From NCBI GenBank assembly GCA_942493035.1, contig OW818666.1:2232001-2296000 (forward strand): a stretch of DNA of 64,000 bases. The letters run 5' to 3'. The position numbers and the translations under genes were made by a program. Under the pieces are notes generated by a model. That model was not told the DNA's origin, did not search any database, and worked only from the letters and a program-made list of their open reading frames with translations. This document shows positions 16,538 to 25,620 of this stretch, piece after piece. The stretch comes from WRGT01 sp942493035. Its GTDB lineage: Bacteria > Spirochaetota > UBA4802 > UBA5550. How positions within the stretch are numbered: the first letter of the stretch is position 1; every line of letters begins with the position of its first letter.

Positions 16538-18238
16538 CTATTTTTCTCTGGAGAACGGCCAGGCCATCACTCCCCCTTCCATAACTTTTACGTTTGTCCA
16601 GCCTCTCCCTTCAAGAACACGCGCCGCCTCGTAGCCTCTGAGTGAAATTTTACAGTAGCATATGATTTCACTATTTTTATCTTCAGGGAGTTCATTAAGC
16701 CTTGTACGGAGAGCTCCAAGAGGTATAAGTCTCTCTCCAATTCCAAGACGCATAACTTCAAATTCATCCGGACCGCGATTATCAAGAATAAATGGTTTTT
16801 CTCCTGAATCAATTTTCTTTTTAACATCAGCACAGCTTATCCCGGTCATCCGGCCTTTAAGCTTGTTCTGCATAATATGTGCTGAAGCAATTGAATGATC
16901 AATAGCAAGAGAAAAAGGAGGGGCATATGGTAAGTCTGCATTTATCATTTTATCCACTGTAAATCCCGCGTTTATCGCCATTGCCCATATTGCGAGCTGC
17001 TTGCTCACATCTCCGGGGCCGACAACCTGTGCTCCAAGTATTTTCCCGTTCTTCTTCTCGACTACAAGTTTTGTAACAAGAAGAAGTCCTTCCATAAATC
17101 CGGGTTTATCGGGACTTGCATTTATAACTGTTTCAATATCTGTAAATCCTTCTGCACGCGCTGCTTTTTCCGATAGTCCGGTAGAACCTGCGGCAAAATC
17201 GAATACTTTACATATACCAGTCTGAATAGTACCGGGAAATGTTGCACCGTTCCCGATTGCGGCATTTTCACCAGCTACACGGCCCTGCAGATTGGCAAGG
17301 TCTCCATAAGGCGCATGAACCTTTTTCCCCGTGATAAGATTCAGTGATTCAACACAGTCCCCTGCGGCGTAGATATCCGGATCGGATGTCTGCATAAATT
17401 CATTAACAACAAGACCGCCCGTAACACCAATTTCAAGTCCGGCATCTTTCGCAAGTTTCACATTAGGATTAACACCTATTGCAACAACGGCGAGTTCACA
17501 TGGCAGCTCGGTCCCGTTCTGAAGTTTCACTCCGGTAAGTTTTCCGTTCTCTCCAAGAAATTCTGCAATTCCGTTTTCAGTTATAACATTCGCTTTTTTA
17601 CTGCGGACATGGTTTTCCACAAGCTTGGCCATCTCCCAGTCAAGAAAAGTGAGAAGCTGCGGAAGCATTTCAACAACAGTAATCTCAATTCCGGCAAGCT
17701 GAAGTGCCTCACATGTTTCAATACCGATAAGTCCGCCGCCGATAACAACAGCTTTTGTTATCTTTTTATCATCACGAACTTTTCTCAGATAATCCGCGTC
17801 CTGCATTGACTGGAGAGTTGTAATTCCATCAAGATCCGCTCCGGGAATAGGCAGCTTGCGGGGCACAGAACCTGCAGCAATAACCAGTTTATCATATGAC
17901 AGGATCTCTTCTTTTCCGTTTTTCAGATCTTTTACTAAAAGAGTTTTAGCTTTCTTATCTATTTTCAACGCTTCAGTCTGAGTTCTTGCCACTATACCCT
18001 TGGCATTAAGATAAAATTTCGGGTCACGGGTAACACCTGTTGGTGTACATAACAGCATGTTGCGGTCATCAAAAAATCCACCCACATAATAAGGATAACC
18101 GCATGAAGCCATTGAAAGATCCGGAGCTTTTTGAATAATGGTAATTTCAGCATTTTCGTCAAGACGTCTTGCTTTCGCGGCAGCCTTTGGACCGGCAGCT
18201 GATCCGCCGATAACAATTATTTTTTTCTTTTCCTGCAT
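16538..18238 (-). CDS. CoA-disulfide reductase with C-terminal rhodanese domain
   Basis: A 566-residue flavoprotein of the CoADR-Rhd family (pyridine nucleotide-disulfide oxidoreductase). The FAD motif is VIGGSAAGPKAAAKARR. Redox-active Cys46 sits in MASCGYPYYVGG, the SFXXC-type single-Cys site of CoA-disulfide and CoA-persulfide reductases. The NAD(P)H motif is VIGGGLIGIETCEAL. The rhodanese domain (about 465-566) keeps its catalytic Cys529 in CYCKISLRG, so the fusion is likely active on persulfides or sulfur. A Fur-like box lies just upstream (18259-18277), and the fur gene follows on the same strand. It probably handles CoA-SS-CoA, per- or polysulfides under iron or redox control. The start has GAGGGAG 7 nt upstream. 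Confidence 0.93.
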   Translation of the reverse strand: MQEKKKIIVIGGSAAGPKAAAKARRLDENAEITIIQKAPDLSMASCGYPYYVGGFFDDRNMLLCTPTGVTRDPKFYLNAKGIVARTQTEALKIDKKAKTLLVKDLKNGKEEILSYDKLVIAAGSVPRKLPIPGADLDGITTLQSMQDADYLRKVRDDKKITKAVVIGGGLIGIETCEALQLAGIEITVVEMLPQLLTFLDWEMAKLVENHVRSKKANVITENGIAEFLGENGKLTGVKLQNGTELPCELAVVAIGVNPNVKLAKDAGLEIGVTGGLVVNEFMQTSDPDIYAAGDCVESLNLITGKKVHAPYGDLANLQGRVAGENAAIGNGATFPGTIQTGICKVFDFAAGSTGLSEKAARAEGFTDIETVINASPDKPGFMEGLLLVTKLVVEKKNGKILGAQVVGPGDVSKQLAIWAMAINAGFTVDKMINADLPYAPPFSLAIDHSIASAHIMQNKLKGRMTGISCADVKKKIDSGEKPFILDNRGPDEFEVMRLGIGERLIPLGALRTRLNELPEDKNSEIICYCKISLRGYEAARVLEGRGWTNVKVMEGGVMAWPFSREK

Positions 18239-18258
18239 ATTTAACTCCCTCTTATAGT

Positions 18259-18277
18259 AATAATGAAAACCATTACC
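18259..18277. promoter_or_regulatory. Fur box upstream of the CoA-disulfide reductase gene
   Basis: A 19-bp site reading GGTAATGGTTTTCATTATT on the minus strand. It matches 16 of 19 positions of the perfect palindrome upstream of fur and the general Fur consensus. It lies 21 bp before the reductase start codon. Confidence 0.7.
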
Positions 18278-18296
18278 AATAATTCTTTAAAAAAAA

Positions 18297-18761
18297 TCAG
18301 CCCTGATCCGTCTTGCAATTCTCGCATATACCGTAAAAGCTCACAAGGTGATCGTTTATCTGAAAATTATACTTCTTTGAAAGCAGATCCTGAGTTTTAC
18401 CGAGACAATTGATCTCCTCTTCGATAAAATCTTTATAATCGATAATCCTTTTACACTTTACGCAGATAAGATGATGGTGATGTCCTTTGCCCCCCGGATT
18501 ATTGAGAAGCTCATATCTCGCATGTCCGTCACCAAAATCGAATTTCTGAACAATCCTCATCTGCTCAAGAAGTTCAAGTGTACGATAAATAGTGGTCAAT
18601 CCGATCTCAGGATTTGTTGAGTGAACCTTGATATAAATATCAGACGCGCTCAGATGCTCTTCAGTTTCGTGCAGAATATTTATAATAACCTCTCTTGAAG
18701 CGGTTATCCTTACACTGCTCTGATTAAACTTCTCCTGCCACCATGACCCTTTTCCGCGCAA
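18297..18761 (-). CDS. fur: Fur-family metalloregulator
   Basis: A 154-residue Fur-family repressor. The winged-helix half has HLSASDIYIKVHSTNPEIGLTTIYRTLELLEQMRIV. The metal sites are marked by KGHHHHLICVKCKRIID and by CENCKTD at the end, so two CxxC pairs build the structural zinc site. Whether it is Fur, PerR or Zur cannot be told for certain from sequence, but the two TAATGAxxxTCATTA boxes upstream of itself and of the neighbouring gene fit Fur. The start is probably TTG (18761), with GGGGA upstream. Autoregulation is likely. Confidence 0.9.
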   Translation of the reverse strand: MRGKGSWWQEKFNQSSVRITASREVIINILHETEEHLSASDIYIKVHSTNPEIGLTTIYRTLELLEQMRIVQKFDFGDGHARYELLNNPGGKGHHHHLICVKCKRIIDYKDFIEEEINCLGKTQDLLSKKYNFQINDHLVSFYGICENCKTDQG

Positions 18762-18789
18762 AATTTAATCCCCGTTAATTAAAAATAAT

Positions 18790-18808
18790 GGTAATGATTT
18801 TCATTACC
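18790..18808. promoter_or_regulatory. Fur box upstream of fur (autoregulation)
   Basis: A perfect palindrome GGTAATGA-TTT-TCATTACC, about 28 bp before the fur start codon, closely matching the Fur consensus GATAATGATAATCATTATC. Confidence 0.8.
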
Positions 18809-18892
18809 AGAAAAATAAGGCCGAATCTAAATGTCAAATAGATTCATCAAAAAGTCTATGTAATTTATTAAAAAAAATAGTATATATGGTGA

Positions 18893-18978
18893 TTGTTCAT
18901 AAACTTATGGTGAGATTTGTTTCCCCGCGCCATTGTCGAGGCAGAGAGCAATTTACCATCAGATTATGAGTGCTTACA
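18893..18978 (-). repeat. Family A palindromic element, copy A1 (degenerate)
   Basis: Ends TTCATAAACTTATGG and CCATCAGATTATGAG pair imperfectly around a worn GC-rich core (CCCCGCGCCATTGTCGAGG). The arm GAGAGCAATTTACCA identifies it as family A in reverse orientation. It fills the gap between the fur promoter and the next gene end. Confidence 0.6.
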
Positions 18979-19064
18979 TAAATATCCTCTTTGATCTAAT
19001 TTAAATCAACTGCATTAATAAAAACCAGGTTAACAATAATGAAATTATAATTCAATTAACCGGA

Positions 19065-19538
19065 TCACCCGTAAACTCTCATTTTTTTAAACATCTCAGT
19101 CCGTTTATGGCAGAAATGTTCAATGTCCCTGAGGCAATCACTCACACCGGCAAACCGGTCTGATATATGCATATCCGTTTCAAGACAATCCATAGAGTCC
19201 ATGATTTCATAAGTTTTATTCATTAAATTTTCCAGTGACAGATCAATCTCTTTTAGCTCAGATTCCTCAGCGGCAGTAAACTTATTGAAACTGTATTCAC
19301 TACCGGCAAACCTGTGGTCCATCTCATCCTTCATCCTCTCCATTCGTGTTTTAACCTGAAGCACTCTTGACATGATTTTTTCAAGCCCCTTATCGCGGAC
19401 CTTAACAAAGCAGCCTTCATTTTTTTCAATAAGACGCTTGAATAATGCAGACAATCTCCCGCGGATCATCTCCTCCCCCTCACCAGCCGGGTATGCATTG
19501 TAGCCATCAAACTTTTCATAAATCGTTGAAATACTCAT
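19065..19538 (-). CDS. Coiled-coil protein of unknown function
   Basis: A 157-residue soluble, highly charged protein with no recognised domain. Helical heptad-like segments run over about residues 45-130 (LEKIMSRVLQVKTRMERMKDEMDHRF and later ELKEIDLSLENLMNKTYEIMDSM). Cysteines at about 43, 117, 134 and 142 are scattered, with His142-region HFCHKR near the end. It has an excellent GGAGG ribosome-binding site. A Fur-like half-match lies 70-86 bp upstream, and a 28-codon small frame is divergent from it. Function unknown. Confidence 0.75.
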   Translation of the reverse strand: MSISTIYEKFDGYNAYPAGEGEEMIRGRLSALFKRLIEKNEGCFVKVRDKGLEKIMSRVLQVKTRMERMKDEMDHRFAGSEYSFNKFTAAEESELKEIDLSLENLMNKTYEIMDSMDCLETDMHISDRFAGVSDCLRDIEHFCHKRTEMFKKMRVYG

Positions 19539-19607
19539 AATTAACCTCCGGAAAATAATTGATTAACAGTTTGCTTATTTTTCATTTATTGTATATATTT
19601 TATATGT

Positions 19608-19624
19608 TAACGATAACCATTTCC
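19608..19624. promoter_or_regulatory. Possible third Fur box between divergent small genes
   Basis: TAACGATAACCATTTCC matches 13 of 17 bases of the core Fur consensus. It lies between the coiled-coil gene (-) and the small frame at 19666 (+). Weaker than the two boxes near fur. Confidence 0.35.
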
Positions 19625-19665
19625 ACTAAATTATTGAAAATTTATTTTTTTTCAGGAGGTAACTG

Positions 19666-19752
19666 ATGACGGAAAAGATGGAAAACAGCAGCCTCTGCTC
19701 CCCGGGAACATCAATATTACTTGAATATTACACCAGAGGGCCGGACCGTTGA
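19666..19752 (+). CDS. Candidate small protein (28 residues)
   Basis: A short frame encoding 28 residues (begins MTEKMENSSLC, ends YYTRGPDR). It is supported by a near-perfect AGGAGG Shine-Dalgarno placed 7 nt before the ATG and by an AT-rich upstream region. No similarity is recognised. It could be a genuine small protein, a leader peptide or a gene remnant. A possible Fur box lies 42 bp upstream of its start. Confidence 0.4.
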   Translation: MTEKMENSSLCSPGTSILLEYYTRGPDR

Positions 19753-19858
19753 TTCAAATAATGTAAGTATTCTGATAAATAGCCATACTCTTAAATGATT
19801 CAACTACAGCATTTCGCAATTAAATTAGATGCTAAGCGCATGGAGAGACTGTCGAACA

Positions 19859-21697
19859 CTACTTCTGTGCAGCTTTTGATTTATTAATCGCCAGATATAT
19901 TACATCCATTATTCTCGACCGGATATTCATCTTCGCCAGTTTATTCGGCGTATTGGGATAAGTCCTGTTAGAGAGAAATATATATATCATATTATTCTCG
20001 GGATCTGCCCATACACATGTTCCGGTAAATCCCGTATGTCCATAAACTGAATTTGATGCAAGCGATGAAGGGTATCCTTTTTTACTTTCGGGATCACGGC
20101 CGTCAAATCCAAGTGTGCGGCGGCTCTGTTCGGAAGTCCTGGAAGTAAACAGATCTACTGTTTCACCATTAAAATATTTGACACCGCCGTAATTGCCACG
20201 GTTCAGAAGCATCTGAAATAATACTGCAAGATCATTTGCATTTGAAAAAAGCCCTGCGTGCCCGGCGACTCCCCCGGTCATTGCGGCCCCCTGATCATGA
20301 ACATATCCATGAAGAGTTGAATTACGGAAATATGTATCAATCTCGGTCGGTACAATATTTTCTTTTGAAAATTTATCCAGGGGATTGAAACCCGCAGTCT
20401 GCATCCCCAGAGGTGAATAAAAATTATTATAAAGATATTTTTCAAATTTCTGACGGGACTGCCTCTCAACTAGTTCTTTGACAAAGAACATACTCAGATC
20501 GCTGTAAACATATTCCCCCTCTTTTCTTAGCGGTGTATTTAGAATCTGAGGCCACATTTCTTTTTTATAATATCCTTTTCGAAGATAAAAATTATCGGCA
20601 ACCTTTACATTATATGATGACGAATAACGGTTCCTGTAATCGGAAGGTTTAATATTTGCGATGAATCCTAAAGATGGTGCAAGACCCGCCTGATGAAGCA
20701 GGAGGTCTCTTAATGTAATTTTCTTCTTATCAGTTTTTCGGGTCTCACGTATATATAACGAGATGGGTTTATCCAATCTGATTTTTCCCTGCTCATGAAG
20801 ACGCATAACCGCAATAGTGGAAGCTGCTGCTTTGGTAATAGAAGCCAGGTCAAATAAATCTGTTGTTTTAAGTGGTGTATCACCCTCATATGTATGGCTT
20901 CCATAGCTTTTATCAAAAATTACTTTTCCATCCTTCACCACCATTACAACAGCACCCGGTGTTGCTTTGTTATTTATCGCTTCATTTACGATTGTATCTA
21001 TCGGCTGCAGATCGTCACTGTTAATACCGGTCTCTTCCGGCACAGTATATTTCAGGCGGACAGGGACTGTGGAGTACCCGGCACCAGCGGGATAGCTTGC
21101 GGATATTTTCGTTTCAAGCTTCGATGATATTCCGGCACCGCCGAGTATTACCTGAACGGCATAAGCAGCCCATATATCCGAGGCTCTATCGGAGATTATT
21201 ACCGGATGACTGAATTTGTTAAGACTTTTCAGAATATTCCTGTTTCCTGTTACGCAGAGAATAACATTATGTTTACTCTGACTGACAGTTATGAACTTAA
21301 TCACAGCACGGTCCGCAAGGGACTGATCCGTCGTCAGGATTATCAGAGTTTTAAATTTATTTATTTTTTTATTAAACGCTTTAATGTTTTTAGCAGAGAA
21401 CGATTTTAACGGGAAAGCGATGTCTGTTGCCGGAACATATCTCCGTAACATACTATTAAAAGAATCTGCATATTCAAAATCAATATTGATAACTGCTATT
21501 TTACCACGTTCAGGATTTTTTAAAGGGATAATACTTTTGCGGTTATTCAGCAGCACCGTTGCTGCTTCGGTTTTTTTCTGTTCCTCCAGGTAAAACAGAT
21601 TATTCCTGTGCCCGTCAGATTCGGCACACATTATTACCGGAGTGATTGTCAGAGTTAAAAATACAGCTGCGGCGATGATCTTAAAATAATTCTTCAT
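19859..21697 (-). CDS. Exported beta-lactamase-fold serine hydrolase with N-terminal GH3-C-like domain
   Basis: A 612-residue exported protein. The signal peptide covers about residues 1-25 (YFKIIAAAVFLTLTITPVIMCA). Residues about 40-215 (ATVLLNNRKSIIPLKN, then LILTTDQSLADRAVIKF and SDIWAAYAVQVILGG) resemble the C-terminal domain of glycoside hydrolase family 3, but the catalytic GH3 barrel is absent. Residues about 225-605 form a class C beta-lactamase/esterase domain. Its catalytic Ser286-x-x-Lys289 is in LASITKA, Tyr398-Ser-Asp in VYSDLS, and His554-Thr-Gly replaces the KTG box. Related NagZ-type GH3/beta-lactamase fusions act on cell-wall fragments, so a peptidoglycan-linked role is inferred. 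It is alone on its strand. Confidence 0.85.
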   Translation of the reverse strand: MKNYFKIIAAAVFLTLTITPVIMCAESDGHRNNLFYLEEQKKTEAATVLLNNRKSIIPLKNPERGKIAVINIDFEYADSFNSMLRRYVPATDIAFPLKSFSAKNIKAFNKKINKFKTLIILTTDQSLADRAVIKFITVSQSKHNVILCVTGNRNILKSLNKFSHPVIISDRASDIWAAYAVQVILGGAGISSKLETKISASYPAGAGYSTVPVRLKYTVPEETGINSDDLQPIDTIVNEAINNKATPGAVVMVVKDGKVIFDKSYGSHTYEGDTPLKTTDLFDLASITKAAASTIAVMRLHEQGKIRLDKPISLYIRETRKTDKKKITLRDLLLHQAGLAPSLGFIANIKPSDYRNRYSSSYNVKVADNFYLRKGYYKKEMWPQILNTPLRKEGEYVYSDLSMFFVKELVERQSRQKFEKYLYNNFYSPLGMQTAGFNPLDKFSKENIVPTEIDTYFRNSTLHGYVHDQGAAMTGGVAGHAGLFSNANDLAVLFQMLLNRGNYGGVKYFNGETVDLFTSRTSEQSRRTLGFDGRDPESKKGYPSSLASNSVYGHTGFTGTCVWADPENNMIYIFLSNRTYPNTPNKLAKMNIRSRIMDVIYLAINKSKAAQK

Positions 21698-22010
21698 ATA
21701 TAGTTAATCTGCCTCGATTACAGGTTATCAGTCCGATTATTCAGATAATTACGAAATACTTATCCTGAAATTATGATACGCAATCATTTAACAATCATTT
21801 AACTATATTGTTGTTTCATCTGCTCATGGCAATAATTTTTATCTGATCAGAACTATTTTTATTTAAAGAAGATCAGATTCAGCGGTTAATTCCAGATGAA
21901 GATGTAAACAAATTTCAGTATCAACCTTTGACGTTCATCTTCCGGGCGTGCCCGTTACGCAATTTTCTGTAATTTATATTTATTATATTATTTCATTATT
22001 TTTTGATATT

Positions 22011-22145
22011 CTGCGTCACGGTCAGGCTGCAACGGACGACCCGCAGGAAGAGGGAGTGTCCGCGAAGACATGGATGTCGATAGTGGACCTCCGCTATCGC
22101 TGCGGCCCTGCGGGCTAAACCCTGCGCATCTTTCACGCGGTAGGA
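22011..22145. other. GC-rich island in AT-rich intergenic DNA
   Basis: In 22011-22140, 83 of 130 bases are G or C (64%), against roughly 30% in the flanks. No convincing coding frame is present. A separate palindrome CGGGCGTGCCCG lies at 21943-21954. The whole gap 21698-22279 holds no gene. The island may be a decayed mobile or repeat element or a structured RNA; I do not recognise it with confidence. Confidence 0.45.
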
Positions 22146-22279
22146 ATTAACTTATAACATCAAAGTTTATACTATCACAGCATTTGGTGTTGATGCATCA
22201 AAATAAATATTAACAGAAGAAAAAGTCTTTTTATCCATGAAAAAAAATTCACATGTAACCATTGCGTGAAATTATTCAA

Positions 22280-23968
22280 TCATTTTAATGATGCAGCTAA
22301 ACTCCTTTTCAGTTCAAATGACGTGAATGGCTTGATAAGTATCTCTTTTATACCCTTTAACTCTGTACTGTTATCATCAAGCTGTTCGTTAAAACCGGTG
22401 CAGATAATAATCGGAATACCGGGCCGGATACTCTGAATTTCTTTTGCAAGAGCAATTCCGGTCATTCCAGGCATAGCCATATCTGTGATCACTAAATCAA
22501 AAAGGGTATTATTATGCCGGAAAATCGATAGAGCCTCAATGCTGTCATTGCAAACTGTTACACTATGACCCATATTTTCGAGCATCTCGCAATTTACCTC
22601 CGTCAGCATAACCTCGTCATCAACCAGCAATATGCTGGCATGCGGGATATTCTCAATTTCAGAATTCGCCTGATCTGCCGGAATCTCATCACCGGTAAGA
22701 GGTATATATACTCTGAATTTTGTCCCTCTCCCCGGCTCACTGTAAACAGAGATTGATCCGTTATGACTCTCGACGATACCATGTATGACTGAAAGTCCCA
22801 GCCCTGTTCCCTTCCCTCTCTCCTTTGTAGTAAAAAAAGGATCAAATATTTTCTTCTGAATTTCCGGAGTAATTCCTGAACCATTGTCGGTTACATCAAT
22901 CTGAAAATACCATCCCTCTGAAAGGTTGGGGTGTGTTTTTAAAAAATTACTGTCAAGATACCTGTTGTTCAGGTCAATCCTGATTTCACCATTCATATCA
23001 GGCATAGCCTGGGCAGCGTTTGTACATAGATTCAGTATTATCTGGCTTATCTGAGTTGAATCAGCTCTTGCTGTATCAACAGTAGCTTTATTAACCGTCT
23101 GTATTGACACAGTTGAAGATATAGTAGACCTGACAAGTTTTATAGACTCTTTAATTACAGGGAGGAGTTTTATCGGGACAAGCTTATTCTCTCCGTTATA
23201 GCATATAGTAAGCAGCTGACTCACTATATCCCGGGCTCTGTAACAGGCTTTCATCACGCTATCAAGGTATTTTATAATACCGCTATCCGGAGAAGAATGC
23301 CTGATTGACAATTCAATATTCCCCATTATAGCTGAAAGTATATTATTAAAATCATGTGCTACTCCCCCTGCGAGTGTTCCGATGGCCTGCATCTTTTGCG
23401 AATGAGATACCCGGGCCTCCAGCTCGGCTTTTTCTATTTCAGCCTGCCTGATTGCAGTCATATCCCGCAGTATACAAATCAGATAAACCTTGTTGTTGAA
23501 TTCAACCGGTGTTCCGCTGATATCGACTATACTTATTGTTCCATCAAAGCCTTTGACTGGTATATCCCGGGCAATTTTTATTTCACCGGACGAAATTCTT
23601 TCCAGTTCGTCCAGAATATGAGGGATAGAATCTTCGGGATGAATATCATAAATGGTAAGTGAACTACAATTGTTATCATCAGCTCTGATCATTCCTGAAA
23701 AAGTTCTGTTGCACATAGTTATACTGTAATCAGCTTTGTCAAAAAGAACTATACCATCACTTGCATTATCAAAGAGAATACGGAACATTTTCTGCTGCGT
23801 CTCGGCGTTGCTGATCGCATCCTCAAGAATTTCCCGGTTCTTTTCCAGATTTTCAATTTTTTCCTGAAGCTGTGGATAATAGCTTTTTTTAAGTGACTTT
23901 TCTCCAAGCCCGATAATCCGGTTTCTAAGTGAAGAACGGTCATTGAATTTATCAGATGCATTTTTCAT
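22280..23968 (-). CDS. Cytosolic hybrid histidine kinase (PAS-HisKA-HATPase-REC), ErcS-like
   Basis: A 562-residue soluble kinase. A coiled coil (about 25-65) leads to a PAS domain (about 68-185, LFDNASDGIVLFDKADYSITMCN). His205 in GVAHDFNNILSA is the phosphoacceptor. The ATPase has EISQIILNLCTNAAQAMPD-type N box and DNGSGI/GTGLGLSV G boxes. A receiver domain at about 440-560 has Asp496 in VITDMAMPGM. Its first 17 nt overlap the end of the ercA-like gene, so the two are translated together. In Pseudomonas, ErcA works with PAS-containing kinases in ethanol-oxidation control, which suggests a two-gene sensing module. The output partner is not encoded here. Confidence 0.93.
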   Translation of the reverse strand: MKNASDKFNDRSSLRNRIIGLGEKSLKKSYYPQLQEKIENLEKNREILEDAISNAETQQKMFRILFDNASDGIVLFDKADYSITMCNRTFSGMIRADDNNCSSLTIYDIHPEDSIPHILDELERISSGEIKIARDIPVKGFDGTISIVDISGTPVEFNNKVYLICILRDMTAIRQAEIEKAELEARVSHSQKMQAIGTLAGGVAHDFNNILSAIMGNIELSIRHSSPDSGIIKYLDSVMKACYRARDIVSQLLTICYNGENKLVPIKLLPVIKESIKLVRSTISSTVSIQTVNKATVDTARADSTQISQIILNLCTNAAQAMPDMNGEIRIDLNNRYLDSNFLKTHPNLSEGWYFQIDVTDNGSGITPEIQKKIFDPFFTTKERGKGTGLGLSVIHGIVESHNGSISVYSEPGRGTKFRVYIPLTGDEIPADQANSEIENIPHASILLVDDEVMLTEVNCEMLENMGHSVTVCNDSIEALSIFRHNNTLFDLVITDMAMPGMTGIALAKEIQSIRPGIPIIICTGFNEQLDDNSTELKGIKEILIKPFTSFELKRSLAASLK

Positions 23969-25118
23969 AAATTTCTGCTATATCATTTATATGGGGCTCC
24001 CGGGGATTTGTTACTGCACATGGATCATTCAAGGCATTCTCTGCAAGATTTGCAATCATCTCCCCCGTAACACCAAACCCTGATAGTGAAGAGGTAATTC
24101 CTGCCTCATGCCTGAATGAGGCAATCTCCTCTATAAGAAGTTTTTTTATCTTTTCACTGCTGCAGCCCTGTGTATCGATACCCATTGCACCGGCAAGTTT
24201 TGTATATTTTTCAGCTGCAGAATTAAAATTATAATCAACAACCCTGTCGAGCAGAATGGCATTGCATTCACCGTGTGGAAGATCAAGCAGACCTCCAAGA
24301 CTATGAGCCATTGCGTGTACAAGTCCAAGACTCGCATTGGAAAAAGCAAGACCTGCAAGCATACTCCCCAGCATCATATTCCCCCGTGAAACCATATCAT
24401 GGGGATTATCAATAGCACCTTTAAGATGCGCCCGTATAATCTTCACAGCTTCAATGGCATTCAGATCTGTAACCGGAGAAAAAGCATTAGATACATATGC
24501 CTCAAAAGCATGAACAAGCGCGTCAATACCTGTAGCAGCTGTAAGACAGCTATCCATTGTAACAGTTACGGCCGGATCAATAAGTGAAATATCTGGTACT
24601 ACTGTTTTGCTGATAATTGCAATTTTCACCTTACGCTCTGTATCTAGAATTATTGAAAACTGTGATATATCAGCCGAAGTTCCGGCAGTTGTAGGTATAC
24701 ATATCAGAGGGAGACCAGGAAGAAGAACTTCATCAACTCCTTCAAACTCCAGTACGCCGGTTCTGTTTGTTGTGACAATTCCTATCCCCTTGGCGCAGTC
24801 CATGGGACTCCCTCCCCCGACTGCAATGATAAGGTCACAACCCTCTTTCCGGCATATCTCAGATCCTGCCATAACTTCATAATCACGAGGATTAGGTGTA
24901 ACATCACTGAATACTATATAAGCAACACCGCTGTTTTTTAGTCTCTTTTCAATAAGCGGGCTCCAGCCGGCTTGAATTACACCAGGGTCTGTTACTATCA
25001 TAACTTTTTTTGCGCCGAGATTTTTAACATAACTTTCAGTCATCTCTACCGCATCTTTTCCAAATAAGAATTCGGGAGCTACAAATTTCCTTAACTCAAA
25101 AACAGAATTTAATCCCAT
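23952..25118 (-). CDS. ercA: Iron-containing alcohol dehydrogenase-like regulatory protein ErcA
   Basis: A 388-residue group III Fe-dependent alcohol dehydrogenase-fold protein. NAD-binding GGGSPMDCAKG and metal-ligand regions (DALVHAFEAYVS and HAMAHSLGGLLDLPHGECNA) are intact. The sequences LRKFVAPEFLFG, VTDPGVIQAGW and TPNPRDYEVMAG closely match what I recall of ErcA proteins, which are genetically linked to PAS histidine kinases and act in regulation of alcohol metabolism. The overlap with the downstream kinase supports that reading over a purely catabolic enzyme. Enzymatic activity may still exist because ligands are kept. Start supported by GGAGGAG. Confidence 0.85.
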   Translation of the reverse strand: MGLNSVFELRKFVAPEFLFGKDAVEMTESYVKNLGAKKVMIVTDPGVIQAGWSPLIEKRLKNSGVAYIVFSDVTPNPRDYEVMAGSEICRKEGCDLIIAVGGGSPMDCAKGIGIVTTNRTGVLEFEGVDEVLLPGLPLICIPTTAGTSADISQFSIILDTERKVKIAIISKTVVPDISLIDPAVTVTMDSCLTAATGIDALVHAFEAYVSNAFSPVTDLNAIEAVKIIRAHLKGAIDNPHDMVSRGNMMLGSMLAGLAFSNASLGLVHAMAHSLGGLLDLPHGECNAILLDRVVDYNFNSAAEKYTKLAGAMGIDTQGCSSEKIKKLLIEEIASFRHEAGITSSLSGFGVTGEMIANLAENALNDPCAVTNPREPHINDIAEIYEKCI

Positions 25119-25173
25119 ATAACTCCTCCATTAATATAATGCAGGAATATACAAAAAATAAACAATATTAATG

Positions 25174-25285
25174 TTTATTCCTTAACAAATATTTTAGTTT
25201 AAAATAAACCATTTTATATCACTGCCGCCAGAAGACAGCGGAAAGAATATTGAATTCTCTATAAATTTTATTAATTATCAATGAA
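25174..25285 (+). repeat. Family B palindromic element, copy B1 (degenerate)
   Basis: The left end TTTATTCCTTAAC and the core ATATCACTGCCGCC-agaa-GACAGCGG follow the family B pattern, but the central stem and right end are worn. It lies in the 482-bp gap before ercA together with B2. Confidence 0.4.
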
Positions 25286-25396
25286 TCATTTTACTCTAAT
25301 ATATATCCTTAAATAATATTTGTCAAAAAACAGAACGTATTATTTAAGAATCGGATTAATAAATATGAAGTTATTGAAGGTAAAAATATATTGAAT

Positions 25397-25504
25397 GAGT
25401 ATTTATTCCTTAACATTTCTAAAACAAGATTATATCCCCGCCGAAAGCGGTGGGGATATAATCTTGTTTTTTACACTAAAAAGTATATTCATAAATAACT
25501 ACTG
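25397..25504 (+). repeat. Family B palindromic element, copy B2
   Basis: It begins GAGTATTTATTCCTTAA and ends ATAAATAACTACTG. The central arms 25421-25439 and 25452-25470 are a 19-bp perfect inverted repeat around a GC-rich loop, followed by TTACACTAAA. This is a near-complete copy in the ercA-chemoreceptor gap, far from any coding sequence. Confidence 0.75.
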
Positions 25505-25620
25505 ATATATAATGAAATTTTCAACAAATTAACATTCTGTTATAACTGAAAGCAGAAGCACAGGATTTAATCAGGATAACGCGCGGACTTTAGTCTTATC
25601 GGGTCAAAGAACCCTGTGTA

